From contig NZ_VNIP01000009.1 in the NCBI RefSeq assembly GCF_008370325.1, positions 186,001 through 250,000 of the forward strand: a stretch of 64,000 nt of DNA. The letters are read 5' to 3'. This document shows positions 33,054 to 42,724 of the stretch, one piece after another (the stretch's first letter is position 1; each line of letters opens with the position of its first letter). Position numbers and translations under genes: made by a program. Source of the DNA: Martinezella tropici (GTDB lineage Bacteria > Pseudomonadota > Alphaproteobacteria > Rhizobiales > Rhizobiaceae). The notes under the pieces were generated by a model, which worked only from the letters and a program-made list of their open reading frames with translations, did not search any database and was not told the origin of the DNA.

Positions 33054-33932
33054 ATGGCACCTTTGGCAGGTCCGGGCGGGCACCGCGGCAAGGAAGACTT
33101 TCCCTGGTGGCTGGTCGCCCTCGCTATCCTCGGCATCGCCGCCTCATTCGCAATTGCGGCGAACGGCCTCTATGCCCAGATTTTCTCTCTTCTGCTGAAC
33201 GGCATCGGCGTCACGATCTTCGTGACGCTGGTGGCGTTTACGCTCGCGATGCTGCTCGGCCTTGGGCTTGCGCTGCTCGGCCTGTCGGATTTTCTCGTGC
33301 TGCGGCAGCTCGCGCGCTTCTATATCGAGATCGTGCGCGGCATCCCGATCCTAGTGCTGCTCGCCTATATTGCCTTTGTCGGCACCCCGGCCTTCGTCGC
33401 CGTTTACAACGTCATCATCTCCCCGCTGGTTTCCGCCGGCTGGGCAAGCCCGCTCATCACCCGCGACGTGCCCTTCGTCTGGCGCACGATCATCGCGCTG
33501 ACGATCGCCTATTCATCCTTCATCGCCGAGATCTTCCGCGCCGGCATCCAGGCGGTCGACCAAGGTCAGATCGAGGCGGCAAAGGCATTGGGCCTCAGCC
33601 GTTTCCAGCGCTTCCGGCTTGTCGTCTTCCCCCAGGCGATCCGCGTCATCCTGCCGCCGCTGTCGAACGATTTCATCGCCATGGTGAAGGACAGTTCGCT
33701 GGTTTCAGTCCTTGGGGTTGCCGATATCAGCCAGCTCGCCAAGCTCTACTATTCGGCCAATTTCCGCTATTTCGAAACGCTGTCGATCCTCGCTTTCATC
33801 TACCTGCTTTTGACGATCGGCCTGTCACTGTTGCTGAGGCAGCTCGAAGCCTGGATGCGCCGGCGTTCGGGCAGCGATCGCTCCGCCTTCCCCCGCTTGG
33901 CGGCGGGCCAGCCGCCGGGCGCGCAAGTGTGA
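33054..33932 (+). CDS. Polar amino acid ABC transporter permease (HisM/GlnP type)
   Basis: A 292-residue protein with about six helices and the family signature around the EAA loop: EAAKALGLSRFQRFRLVVFP. VRGIPILVLL and KDSSLVSVLGVADI flank it. The N-terminal 20 residues are a polar tail. It pairs with the upstream substrate-binding protein in one operon. Neither a second permease nor an ATPase is encoded next to it, so the ATPase must come from elsewhere. Confidence 0.92.
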   Translation: MAPLAGPGGHRGKEDFPWWLVALAILGIAASFAIAANGLYAQIFSLLLNGIGVTIFVTLVAFTLAMLLGLGLALLGLSDFLVLRQLARFYIEIVRGIPILVLLAYIAFVGTPAFVAVYNVIISPLVSAGWASPLITRDVPFVWRTIIALTIAYSSFIAEIFRAGIQAVDQGQIEAAKALGLSRFQRFRLVVFPQAIRVILPPLSNDFIAMVKDSSLVSVLGVADISQLAKLYYSANFRYFETLSILAFIYLLLTIGLSLLLRQLEAWMRRRSGSDRSAFPRLAAGQPPGAQV

Positions 33933-33946
33933 TTGGTGCGGCCTAC

Positions 33947-34020
33947 TGCATAATTCCTTATAATCGAGATCGATTTAAGGATAAAATTATGCAGCAGATT
34001 AAAAGTGCAACAGCGCTGTA
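33947..34020. repeat. Palindromic intergenic repeat (R4-like), copy 2
   Basis: TGCATAATT (33947-33955) with CCTTA pairs TAAGG with AATTATGCA (33976-33993). The tail AGATTAAAAGTGCAACAGCG is a common Rhizobium intergenic string. It lies 14 nt past the permease stop. Confidence 0.75.
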
Positions 34021-34078
34021 GCGCCGGCCGTACCGATACAGCCTATCGTCGCCATTGCCGAAGGTTTGGAAAATTGAT

Positions 34079-34213
34079 ATGAGCATGGCCATGAGTAAGA
34101 TCATGAGCAGAGACGGACGATACGTCACGGCTTTCGTGCTGCAGGACCACAAGCGCCTGCCGGCACGCTTCTTTGCGATGATTTCGGGCGCGCTCAACAG
34201 CCGACTTCGCTGA
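34079..34213 (+). CDS. Possible 44-residue protein upstream of leuC (doubtful)
   Basis: An open frame from ATG 34079 to TGA 34213: MSMAMSKIMSRDGRYVTAF, then VLQDHKRLPARFF and a short tail. It is basic with several in-frame ATG codons and no recognised domain. It ends 70 nt before leuC. It contains no leucine run, so it does not look like a leu attenuator peptide. It may be noise. Confidence 0.25.
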   Translation: MSMAMSKIMSRDGRYVTAFVLQDHKRLPARFFAMISGALNSRLR

Positions 34214-34283
34214 TCACACCCGAGGCCGGCGGTCCTGATCCGTCTATTCCCCTTTTCGATAATGCCAATATGGATCTGTAGCT

Positions 34284-35693
<1,410 letters not shown>

Positions 35694-35716
35694 TCTGCTC
35701 GAAGGCATGAATGACA

Positions 35717-35745
35717 AAGGGCGGCTTCAGAGCCGCCCTTTTTGT
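35717..35745 (+). terminator. Rho-independent terminator after leuC
   Basis: A 10-bp perfect stem (aagggcggct 35717-35726 / agccgccctt 35731-35740) has a TCAG loop and a TTTTTGTTTG tail. Confidence 0.93.
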
Positions 35746-35768
35746 TTGCAGAGATGAACGCGATCGCC

Positions 35769-36671
35769 CTATCGTTTCGATGTGGCAGGCTGGCTCCCGG
35801 CCAGTGCAGAGCGTCCTGTCGCAGGACTTTGCTGCGCCCGTTGGCTCAGCCAGACGCTGCCGAGCACGACGGCGATGCCGAACATCTGCATCGGGCTGAG
35901 CTGCTGGCCAAGCACCACCCACCCCAGGATCACAGCCGTCGTCGGGCTGAGGAAGCCGAGCGGCGAGACCACTGCCGGTTCGAGCCGCGACAGGCCCCGG
36001 AACCAGAGAATATAGGTGAGCGCCGCGCCGATCAGCCCAAGATAGGTAAAGCCGAGAATGTTTGCGCCGGTCAGACGCGGCAGCGGCGGCTCGAGCAGCA
36101 GCGCGACGGGCAGCAGCAGCAAGCCGCCTGCCGTCAGCTGCCATGCCGTAAACGTCAGCGGCGAAACATCCGGCCGCCAGCGGCGGTTGAGCACGGTTCC
36201 GGCTGCCATGGAGAAGGCGCCGGCAATCCCCGCAACAATGCCGATAGGATCGAGCGTCGCATTCGGCGTCAGGATCAGCAGGGCGACACCACCGATGCCG
36301 GCAATGGCGGCGATGATGGAAAGACTGCGGATCGGCGATCCCAGCAGCAACCGCGCCAGCACGATGACGATCAGCGGCTGCACGGCGCCGACAGTCGCCG
36401 CCACGCCACCGGGCAGCCGATAGGCCGAAATGAACAGCAGCCACCAAAAGATGGAGAAATTCAGGGCGCCGAGCACCAGCGACTTCAGCCACCAGACGCC
36501 GTGCGGCAGCCGCCGCACGATGACGAGCAGCAGCAACCCGGCCGGCAGGGCGCGCAACATGGCGACCGTCAGCGGATAGCCGGCCGGCAACAATTGCGTC
36601 GTCACCAGATAGGTGCTGCCCCAGATCGCCGGCGCGATGGCGGTGAGCATCAGGTCGAAATTACGGTTCAT
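35769..36671 (-). CDS. EamA-family (DMT) transporter
   Basis: A 300-residue protein with ten predicted helices in two EamA repeats (about residues 8-135 and 150-280). The first opens APAIWGSTYLVTTQLLPAGY, the pattern of RhaT/YdcZ-like exporters of amino acids or metabolites. The substrate is unknown. It is divergent from the MarR gene, with an 83-bp spacer holding two operator-like palindromes, so MarR control is likely. The C-terminus (about 30 residues) is polar and variable. Confidence 0.9.
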   Translation of the reverse strand: MNRNFDLMLTAIAPAIWGSTYLVTTQLLPAGYPLTVAMLRALPAGLLLLVIVRRLPHGVWWLKSLVLGALNFSIFWWLLFISAYRLPGGVAATVGAVQPLIVIVLARLLLGSPIRSLSIIAAIAGIGGVALLILTPNATLDPIGIVAGIAGAFSMAAGTVLNRRWRPDVSPLTFTAWQLTAGGLLLLPVALLLEPPLPRLTGANILGFTYLGLIGAALTYILWFRGLSRLEPAVVSPLGFLSPTTAVILGWVVLGQQLSPMQMFGIAVVLGSVWLSQRAQQSPATGRSALAGSQPATSKR

Positions 36672-36689
36672 GGCCTTGATCTCGAAATT

Positions 36690-36733
36690 TATCTTGACCT
36701 CAAGATAATACGAAATACCTTGACGTCAAGATA
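36690..36733. promoter_or_regulatory. Twin MarR-type operator palindromes
   Basis: TATCTTGACCTCAAGATA (36690-36707) and TACCTTGACGTCAAGATA (36716-36733) are near-identical 18-bp inverted repeats with centres 26 bp apart. They occupy the divergent promoter between the EamA transporter and the MarR gene. Spacing and symmetry suit binding of two MarR dimers and joint repression of both genes. This is inferred; footprinting is not available. Confidence 0.8.
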
Positions 36734-36754
36734 AATTTGTGGCGAGGTTTCGCC

Positions 36755-37246
36755 ATGGATCGCATTGACAAAATTCTTGAGCAGTGGCGCCGCGAACGGC
36801 CGGACCTCGACACCACGGCGATGGGCCTTTTCGGGCGCCTGCGCAATCTCGCGCTGCATCTCTCGCGCGAGATGGAGAAGACCTTCGGCCGCTTCGGCCT
36901 GAACGCGGCGAACTTCGACATGCTGGCGACCCTGCGCCGCTCGGGCGAGCCCTATACGCTCTCCCCCAGCGACCTGATGGAAACGATGATGGTATCGTCG
37001 GGCACGATGACCAATCGTATCGATCAGCTGGAAAGGGCCGGTCTCGTCGCTCGCAGCCAGAACCCGAATGACGGCCGCGGCTTCCTGATATCCCTGACAC
37101 CAAAGGGTTTCGACCTGATCGACGCAGCGGTGACGGCGCATGTCGAAACGCAGACACGTTTAATCTCGACCCTTTCGGAAGGCGAACGAAAGGCTCTTGA
37201 CCGCCTGCTACGCAATTATCTAGCCGACTTCGAGCCTCGCACCTAG
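36755..37246 (+). CDS. MarR-family transcriptional regulator
   Basis: A 163-residue protein with the MarR winged-helix core: LNAANFDMLATLRRSG, LSPSDLMETMMVSSGTMTNR (recognition helix), IDQLERAGLVARSQNPNDGR (wing, with the conserved DxR). It probably represses itself and the divergent EamA exporter. ATG at 36755. Its TAG stop overlaps the TAG stop of the convergent LysR gene within a CTAG palindrome. Confidence 0.92.
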   Translation: MDRIDKILEQWRRERPDLDTTAMGLFGRLRNLALHLSREMEKTFGRFGLNAANFDMLATLRRSGEPYTLSPSDLMETMMVSSGTMTNRIDQLERAGLVARSQNPNDGRGFLISLTPKGFDLIDAAVTAHVETQTRLISTLSEGERKALDRLLRNYLADFEPRT

Positions 37247-38145
37247 CCGGCACGCCGCTCGGCGCAGATATCACGGATACAGCCCCGCAGCCAGCGATGC
37301 GGCGAATCCGCGTCCATCCGCGGATGCCAGAGCAGCGAGATCATGACATCCGACGTCGGCACCGGCAGCGCGAAACTGTGCATGTCGAGGCGCAGATTGC
37401 CCGTATATCGCTCGGGAACGCTGACGATCAGGTCGGAAGCCCGCGCCAAAGCCAGCGCCGCCGAAAAGCTGCCGACGATCGTTGCGATCTGACGCTCCAG
37501 TCCTAACTCTTCCAACGCCTCGTCGATCTGACCCTTCTGCAGGCCGCGCCGCGAGACGAGGATGTGCTGGCCGGCAGCATACCGCTCCGGCGTTATCACA
37601 TCGGCACCCAACGGATGGCCATTGCGCGCCACACCGATGAAGCGGTCGCGGAACAGAGGCTGCGTCCGCAGCTCTGGGCCAGTGTCGTCGCCCACGACGC
37701 CAGTCTCCATATCGATCGTGCCATCCCGCAGCGGTGTGCTGTCCTTGTCCAGCTTCTGCGTGAAATTGAGCCGCACGCCGGGCGCCTGCTCGGCGATGCG
37801 GGCGATAAGCGCGGGCCCGAAATTCTCCACGAAACCCTCGCGGGTGCGGATGGTGAAGGTCCGGGCGAGCTGTTTCAAATTTAACGTTTCGGCCGGCCGC
37901 AGGGCCGCCTCCGCCTCCTGCACGAGCCGGCCGATACTCTCGCGCAGTTCCAGCGCCCGCGGCGTCGGCACAAGCCCGCGCCCGGCCCTGACCAGCAGCG
38001 GATCGCCTGTCGTCTCACGCAGCCGCGCAAGCTGCCGGCTCATGGCGGATGGGCTGAGCCGTAGCCGCCGGGCGGCGCGTGCAACGCTGCCCTCCGCAAG
38101 CAGGACATTCAGAGTGACAAGCAGATTGAGATCGGGTGTGGACAT
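37243..38145 (-). CDS. LysR-family transcriptional regulator (NodD/NahR-like subgroup)
   Basis: A 300-residue LysR protein. The N-terminal HTH (residues about 5-64) contains DLNLLVTLNVLLAEGSVARA and LSPSAMSRQLARLRE. The effector domain contains DIETG-like and RDRFIGVARNGHPL blocks. DLNLL at the very N-terminus is common in the NodD/NahR/LinR subgroup. It is divergent from the MFS gene (127 bp between starts), which it probably regulates. It converges with and overlaps marR by 4 nt. Confidence 0.9.
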   Translation of the reverse strand: MSTPDLNLLVTLNVLLAEGSVARAARRLRLSPSAMSRQLARLRETTGDPLLVRAGRGLVPTPRALELRESIGRLVQEAEAALRPAETLNLKQLARTFTIRTREGFVENFGPALIARIAEQAPGVRLNFTQKLDKDSTPLRDGTIDMETGVVGDDTGPELRTQPLFRDRFIGVARNGHPLGADVITPERYAAGQHILVSRRGLQKGQIDEALEELGLERQIATIVGSFSAALALARASDLIVSVPERYTGNLRLDMHSFALPVPTSDVMISLLWHPRMDADSPHRWLRGCIRDICAERRAG

Positions 38146-38186
38146 GGCGCGACCATAGCATGGTTTTTCCCGATATAGCGTCAAAC

Positions 38187-38201
38187 GCACGAATGAAGTG
38201 C
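38187..38201. promoter_or_regulatory. Candidate LysR binding dyad
   Basis: GCAC-GAATGAA-GTGC, a short dyad with a 15-bp footprint of LysR-box form, lies between the divergent LysR and MFS genes. Weak by itself; placed by context. Confidence 0.35.
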
Positions 38202-38272
38202 AAATGGTGCGTCTTTCGCCACATCGCCAGCAAAGCTACCTTTCTGCCGGGACTTTTATTACATCGCCAGAA

Positions 38273-39742
38273 ATGGAGCTGCTGTTGAAACCAATCATTG
38301 AAAAGCCGAACGAGACCGGATCCGGACATATCAAAGCCGCTGCCCCGGTTCGCTGGGCGCTTGCGAGCCTGTCGCTCTCCATGCTGATGCCCTCGCTCAG
38401 CACCAGCATTGCCAATATCGCTCTGCCGACGCTCGCGCAGGCATTCGGTGCCTCCTTCCAGCAGGTGCAATGGATCGTGCTCGCCTATCTGCTCGCCATC
38501 ACCACGCTGATCGTCAGCGTCGGAAAGTTGGGCGACATTTTCGGCCGGCGGCGCCTGCTGCTGATCGGCATAAGCCTCTTCACGCTCGCCTCGCTCTTCT
38601 GCGGCATAGCCCCGACGCTTTCGCTCCTGCTCGCCGCCAGAGGCTTGCAGGGCCTCGGCGCTGCCATGATGATGGCGCTGACGGTGGCGATGGTCGGCGG
38701 AACAGTGCCAAAGGAAAGGACGGGCAGCGCCATGGGCCTGCTCGGCACCATGTCCGCGATCGGCACTACCCTCGGCCCGTCGCTCGGCGGCATCCTGATC
38801 GCGGGCTTCGGCTGGGAAACCATCTTTCTTGTCAACGTGCCGCTCGGCATTGCCAACCTCCTGCTCGCCGCCCATTTCCTGCCGGCGGATCGTCCGAACG
38901 CAAAAACCATGCAGGGACGACCGGATGCGATCGGCACCCTGCTGCTGGCGCTGACGCTTGCCGCCTATGCGCTGGCAATGACCATGGGGCGCGGCAGCTT
39001 CGGCGCGGTAAATATCGGCCTGCTGCTGGCCACAGCATTCGGAGCAGCACTGTTCCTGCTTGCACAAGCCAAAGTGAAATCACCGCTGCTGCGCCTTTCC
39101 ATGTTCCGCGATTCGACGCTGACGGCAGGCCTTGCGATGAGCACTTTGGTCTCGACCGTGATGATGGCGACGTTGGTGGTCGGCCCCTTCTACCTCTCTT
39201 CCGCGCTCGGTTTCGACGCGGCTGAAGTCGGCGCCATCATGTCGGCGGGTCCACTGGTTGCGGCGTTGATGGGCGTACCGGCAGGCCGTATCGTCGACCG
39301 TTTTGGCACTCACCGTATGACGATCACAGGCCTCGTCGGCATGATAGCCGGCCTCTTCCTGCTCTCGGCAATGCAAGGCAGGTTCGGGGCGGCTGGCTAT
39401 ATAGGGCCGATCGCCATCGTCACGGCAAACTACGCGCTGTTCCAGGCAGCCAACAACACCATGATCATGACTGATATCCAGCCCGAGCAGCGGGGCGTCA
39501 TTTCGGGCATGCTGAACCTGTCGCGAAATCTCGGCCTGATCACCGGCGCATCCGTCATGGGCGCAGTCTTCACATTCGCCTCCGGAGTTGCCGACATCAC
39601 AGCGGCGCATGCCGAGGCGGTGGCGGCCGGAATGCAGATAACCTTCATCATCGCCGCTCTTCTGATCGTTGCGACCCTTGGCGTCGCACTCGCGGGCCTT
39701 GCCTTCGCGCGACGCGCCAGCCTTCTTGAAGAAGTATCATGA
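38273..39742 (+). CDS. MFS transporter, DHA2 drug-efflux type (EmrB/QacA-like)
   Basis: A 489-residue protein with about 14 helices. Motif A-like GKLGDIFGRRRLLLIG follows TM2. The antiporter motif C region GPSLGGILIAGFGWETIFLVN lies in TM5-6. The N-terminus SLSTSIANIALPTLAQAFG is classical DHA2. It exports drugs or metabolites by proton antiport. ATG at 38273 is chosen; a GTG 25 codons upstream is in frame. It is probably controlled by the divergent LysR protein. Confidence 0.9.
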   Translation: MELLLKPIIEKPNETGSGHIKAAAPVRWALASLSLSMLMPSLSTSIANIALPTLAQAFGASFQQVQWIVLAYLLAITTLIVSVGKLGDIFGRRRLLLIGISLFTLASLFCGIAPTLSLLLAARGLQGLGAAMMMALTVAMVGGTVPKERTGSAMGLLGTMSAIGTTLGPSLGGILIAGFGWETIFLVNVPLGIANLLLAAHFLPADRPNAKTMQGRPDAIGTLLLALTLAAYALAMTMGRGSFGAVNIGLLLATAFGAALFLLAQAKVKSPLLRLSMFRDSTLTAGLAMSTLVSTVMMATLVVGPFYLSSALGFDAAEVGAIMSAGPLVAALMGVPAGRIVDRFGTHRMTITGLVGMIAGLFLLSAMQGRFGAAGYIGPIAIVTANYALFQAANNTMIMTDIQPEQRGVISGMLNLSRNLGLITGASVMGAVFTFASGVADITAAHAEAVAAGMQITFIIAALLIVATLGVALAGLAFARRASLLEEVS

Positions 39743-39871
39743 AAGGAAACGGAGGTAGGGCGGCGAGTGCAGGCCTCTGCCCTGTTTAGGTTCGGCAATG
39801 TCAGAGAGCCTATGGTGACGACTTGTTCCGCTGGGATGGAAACGACCGCTCTCTCTTTCAAGCCGGACCGA

Positions 39872-39910
39872 CGATCAAAGAAAAAGCCGGAAGCATCGAC
39901 TTCCGGCTTT
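39872..39910 (-). terminator. Terminator of the GST gene
   Basis: An 11-bp stem (aaagccggaag 39883-39893 / cttccggcttt 39900-39910) is followed, read leftward, by TTTTCTTTGATC. It lies 9 nt past the GST stop. Confidence 0.88.
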
Positions 39911-39918
39911 CCAAAAAT

Positions 39919-40629
39919 TCAGGCGTTAAGCCGAATGCGCTTCAGCGCATCGTCGACGCCGATATTGCCGAGATAGCCGCCGGCCGAAGTCACCGGCTTC
40001 TCGTCCTCGATCGCATGCGCGAATTTCACGGCCGGGTCCTCCTCCAGCTGCCGGTATAGCCGCGCGATATTGGGATAATCGGCGCGTTCCACTACGTCGT
40101 GGTACTCGGTCCAGCGGGCGATACCGAGGAAATAAGCGTCGGCCAGCGTCTTTTGATCCCCCAGCAGCCATGGCTTGTCACCCAGCATCCTGTCGAGATC
40201 CGCATGGGCCTTGCGCACTTTGAAGCCTCCATACGCGCGCAATGCCGCCTTTGCCGCCTCGTCTCCGCCATGCTCGTACACATACCAGAGCGGAGCGAAT
40301 GAGCTGAAGAAGCTGGTGTTGAGGTAGGCGAGCATCCGGTTGAGCCTGTCGAACTCCTCAGTTCCCTGCGCAAACGCCAAGCCCGTATCGATGCCGCCCG
40401 CGCCAAGATGATTGAGAATCGCCATGCTTTCCGTCAGCACGGCGCCATTGCTCGTGATCAAGGCAGGCGTCTCGCCGACGGGATTGATGAAGCGATAGCC
40501 GCCGCTCATGAAATCCTCCTTGACCATCTCGACGCGGGACAGCCTGTAGGGCTTTCCGAGCCATTCGAGCGCAACGATCGATCCGAAGGAGCATCCCGAA
40601 GGGACACCGTAAAAGAGTATTGGTTCCAT
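39919..40629 (-). CDS. Glutathione S-transferase family protein
   Basis: A 236-residue protein. The N-terminal thioredoxin-like GST domain opens MEPILFYGVPSGCSFGSIVA, with Cys13/Ser at the catalytic position, then NPVGETPALITSNGAVLTES (cis-Pro and the ES glutathione-binding pair). The C-terminal helical domain has GDQKTLADAYFLGIARW. The substrate is not predictable. The ATG at 40627-40629 follows CAGGAGAAAAT. It is divergent from a LysR gene (113 bp), its likely regulator. Confidence 0.88.
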   Translation of the reverse strand: MEPILFYGVPSGCSFGSIVALEWLGKPYRLSRVEMVKEDFMSGGYRFINPVGETPALITSNGAVLTESMAILNHLGAGGIDTGLAFAQGTEEFDRLNRMLAYLNTSFFSSFAPLWYVYEHGGDEAAKAALRAYGGFKVRKAHADLDRMLGDKPWLLGDQKTLADAYFLGIARWTEYHDVVERADYPNIARLYRQLEEDPAVKFAHAIEDEKPVTSAGGYLGNIGVDDALKRIRLNA

Positions 40630-40742
40630 ATTTTCTCCTGACGTAACGAGACCAAACCTCGATGCCAGCAATATGGATTTGTAGACTTTGATCGGGTAGA
40701 TCATTAAATTCGAACCAAAAGTCTCCTTATGTGGACATTGCG

Positions 40743-41663
40743 ATGGCGCTTAACCTCAACGATCTACAGATCTTCGTCCAGGCCGTAGACAATGGCGGCT
40801 TTGCTGCAGCCGCACGGCGGCTGGGCATGCCGAAATCGACGATCAGCAAACGCATTGCCACGCTGGAAGCCGATCTCGACACGCGATTGCTCCACCGTAC
40901 CTCACGCAGCTTCATGCTCACCGATCCGGGGCGAGATTTTTATGAGCACGCGACAGCCGCTTTGATCGAGGCCGAGGCGGCTGAAAGCGCAGTGCGGCAA
41001 CGCCACGCCGAGCCGAGCGGCATCGTTCGTATCACGGCCTCCGTGCCTACAGCCCAATTCGTGCTCGCGGATCATCTTCCGTCGCTTGCCGTTGCCTATC
41101 CCAAGCTGACATTGCAGCTCCATGCCACCGACCGCTTCGTGGACCTTGTTCAGGAAGGCTTCGATATCGCCGTGCGCAGCCACTTCTCGCCGCTGCCGGA
41201 TTCCGAACTGGTTCAAAGGCAGGTTTCGGTTGACGACGTGATTCTGGTGGCCGCCCCCGCCTATCTTGAAAGGCATGCTTCACCGGCCGATCCGCAGGCG
41301 TTGCAGGATCATGACGGCCTGCTCGTCTCGCAGACGGCGAAGACGTGGCAGCTTCAGCACTCCGAACGCGGCTCTATCGCCATTTCTCCTCGCTCACGCT
41401 TCGTCGCCGACGAGACACTTGTCTTGCTGCGGGCAGCGATCGCAGGCCTCGGTGTCACCTGCCTGCCGGAAGCGAGCTGCAAGTCGGCAATCGAGAACGG
41501 CCAGATCGTCCGGGTTCTGCCGGGCTGGACGGCAGGAAGCGTCACCACCACGATCCTGACCACTCACCGACGCGGCCAGTTGCCGAGCGTGCGCGCGGTC
41601 GTCGAGTTTCTCGCAAGAAGCTTGCAGCTTAGCTGCAGCGATGCGGATAGCCAAAAGCGTTAG
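40743..41663 (+). CDS. LysR-family transcriptional regulator
   Basis: A 306-residue LysR protein with HTH NDLQIFVQAVDNGGFAAAAR followed by LGMPKSTISKRIATLEADL. RLLHRTSRSFMLTDPGRDFY is typical of the large AaeR/DmlR-like subgroup. The effector domain includes VLADHLPSLAVAYPKLTLQL. ATG at 40743 is preferred; GTG at 40731 is in frame. It is divergent from the GST gene, which it likely regulates. Confidence 0.9.
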   Translation: MALNLNDLQIFVQAVDNGGFAAAARRLGMPKSTISKRIATLEADLDTRLLHRTSRSFMLTDPGRDFYEHATAALIEAEAAESAVRQRHAEPSGIVRITASVPTAQFVLADHLPSLAVAYPKLTLQLHATDRFVDLVQEGFDIAVRSHFSPLPDSELVQRQVSVDDVILVAAPAYLERHASPADPQALQDHDGLLVSQTAKTWQLQHSERGSIAISPRSRFVADETLVLLRAAIAGLGVTCLPEASCKSAIENGQIVRVLPGWTAGSVTTTILTTHRRGQLPSVRAVVEFLARSLQLSCSDADSQKR

Positions 41664-41685
41664 GACATGCCCCCGCCGGGAAGAT

Positions 41686-41720
41686 GAAAGCCCGGTGCTG
41701 TACGCCGGGCTTTCTCTAGA
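41686..41720. terminator. Bidirectional terminator between LysR and aldo/keto reductase genes
   Basis: A 10-bp stem (gaaagcccgg 41686-41695 / ccgggctttc 41705-41714) has a 9-nt loop and T/pyrimidine-rich flanks on both strands. It lies between convergent genes ending at 41663 and 41750. Confidence 0.82.
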
Positions 41721-41749
41721 CCACAGATTATCAGCGCGTGAGCCCGATA

Positions 41750-42580
41750 TCAGAAGCTTGCCGTCATCGGGTCCGGGCCGATGCGGCCACTGGCCGAATC
41801 GAGCTTGGTGATCTCGGCCAGATCGTCCCCATCGAGTTTGAAATCGAAAACCGTAAGGTTTTCCTCGATACGGCTCGGTGTCACCGATTTCGGGATGACG
41901 ATCAGGCCGTTGTCGATATGCCAGCGGATGATGACCTGCGCCGGCGTGCGGCCGTGCTTGGCGGCGACCTTGCCGATGACGGCATTGGTAAGAAGCTTTC
42001 CCTGGCCGAGCGGGCTCCAGGATTCCGTCTTGATACCGAGCTTGTCATGCACTTCACGAAGCGCCTTCTGCTGGAAGGTCGGGTGCAGCTCGATCTGGTT
42101 GAGCACAGGCGTCACGCCGGTTTCGCCGATGATGCGATCGAGGTGCTCCTTGGCGAAGTTGGAAACGCCGATCGAGCGGGCGCGGCCTTCTTCCCTGAGG
42201 CGGACGAAAGCCTTCCAGGTGTCGAGATAGCGGTTGCGGTGCGGCGACGGCCAGTGGATGAGGTAGAGATCGACATAGTCAGTGCCGAGGCGCTTCAGGC
42301 TTTGGTCGAAGGCCTTCAGCGTGGAATCGAAGCCCTGATCCTCGTTCGAGAGTTTGGTGGTCAGATAGATGTCCTTGCGGGCGACGCCGGACTGGCGCAT
42401 GCCTTCGCCGACACCATCCTCGTTGGCATAAATGGCCGCGGTATCGACATGGCGGTAGCCGGCTTTCAGCGCCGTGCTGACCGCCATCGGAGCGACGTTC
42501 TCCGGCGTCTGCCAGACGCCAAGGCCGACCTGCGGAATGGAATTGCCGTCATTGAACGTGATTGTCGGTTGCGTGGTCAC
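41750..42580 (-). CDS. Aldo/keto reductase (AKR5-like, 2,5-diketo-D-gluconate reductase family)
   Basis: A 276-residue TIM-barrel oxidoreductase with the complete catalytic tetrad: Asp46 and Tyr51 (GYRHVDTAAIYANE), Lys76 (TTKLSNED) and His109 (LIHWPSP). The NADPH site appears as VIPKSVTPSRIEENL. It reduces aldehydes or ketones; the physiological substrate is unknown. The start is GTG at 42578-42580, preceded by GGAGAC. It converges on the LysR gene. Confidence 0.92.
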   Translation of the reverse strand: MTTQPTITFNDGNSIPQVGLGVWQTPENVAPMAVSTALKAGYRHVDTAAIYANEDGVGEGMRQSGVARKDIYLTTKLSNEDQGFDSTLKAFDQSLKRLGTDYVDLYLIHWPSPHRNRYLDTWKAFVRLREEGRARSIGVSNFAKEHLDRIIGETGVTPVLNQIELHPTFQQKALREVHDKLGIKTESWSPLGQGKLLTNAVIGKVAAKHGRTPAQVIIRWHIDNGLIVIPKSVTPSRIEENLTVFDFKLDGDDLAEITKLDSASGRIGPDPMTASF

Positions 42581-42724
42581 GATAAGTCTCCAAAGGATGA
42601 GAGGCGGGTGGAATGAGGCGTGATTTTAAATTCGGAAAGAAAGGATCCGGGCCAAGCCCGCGCGGGCGCGCCGGTAAAACCTATATAGTCGAGGATGTTG
42701 CCATTTTAACTCCCGGATTGCCGC

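Noticed and set aside
34079..34283. Leucine attenuator upstream of leuC
   Set aside because: No leucine-rich leader peptide and no alternative terminator hairpin visible.
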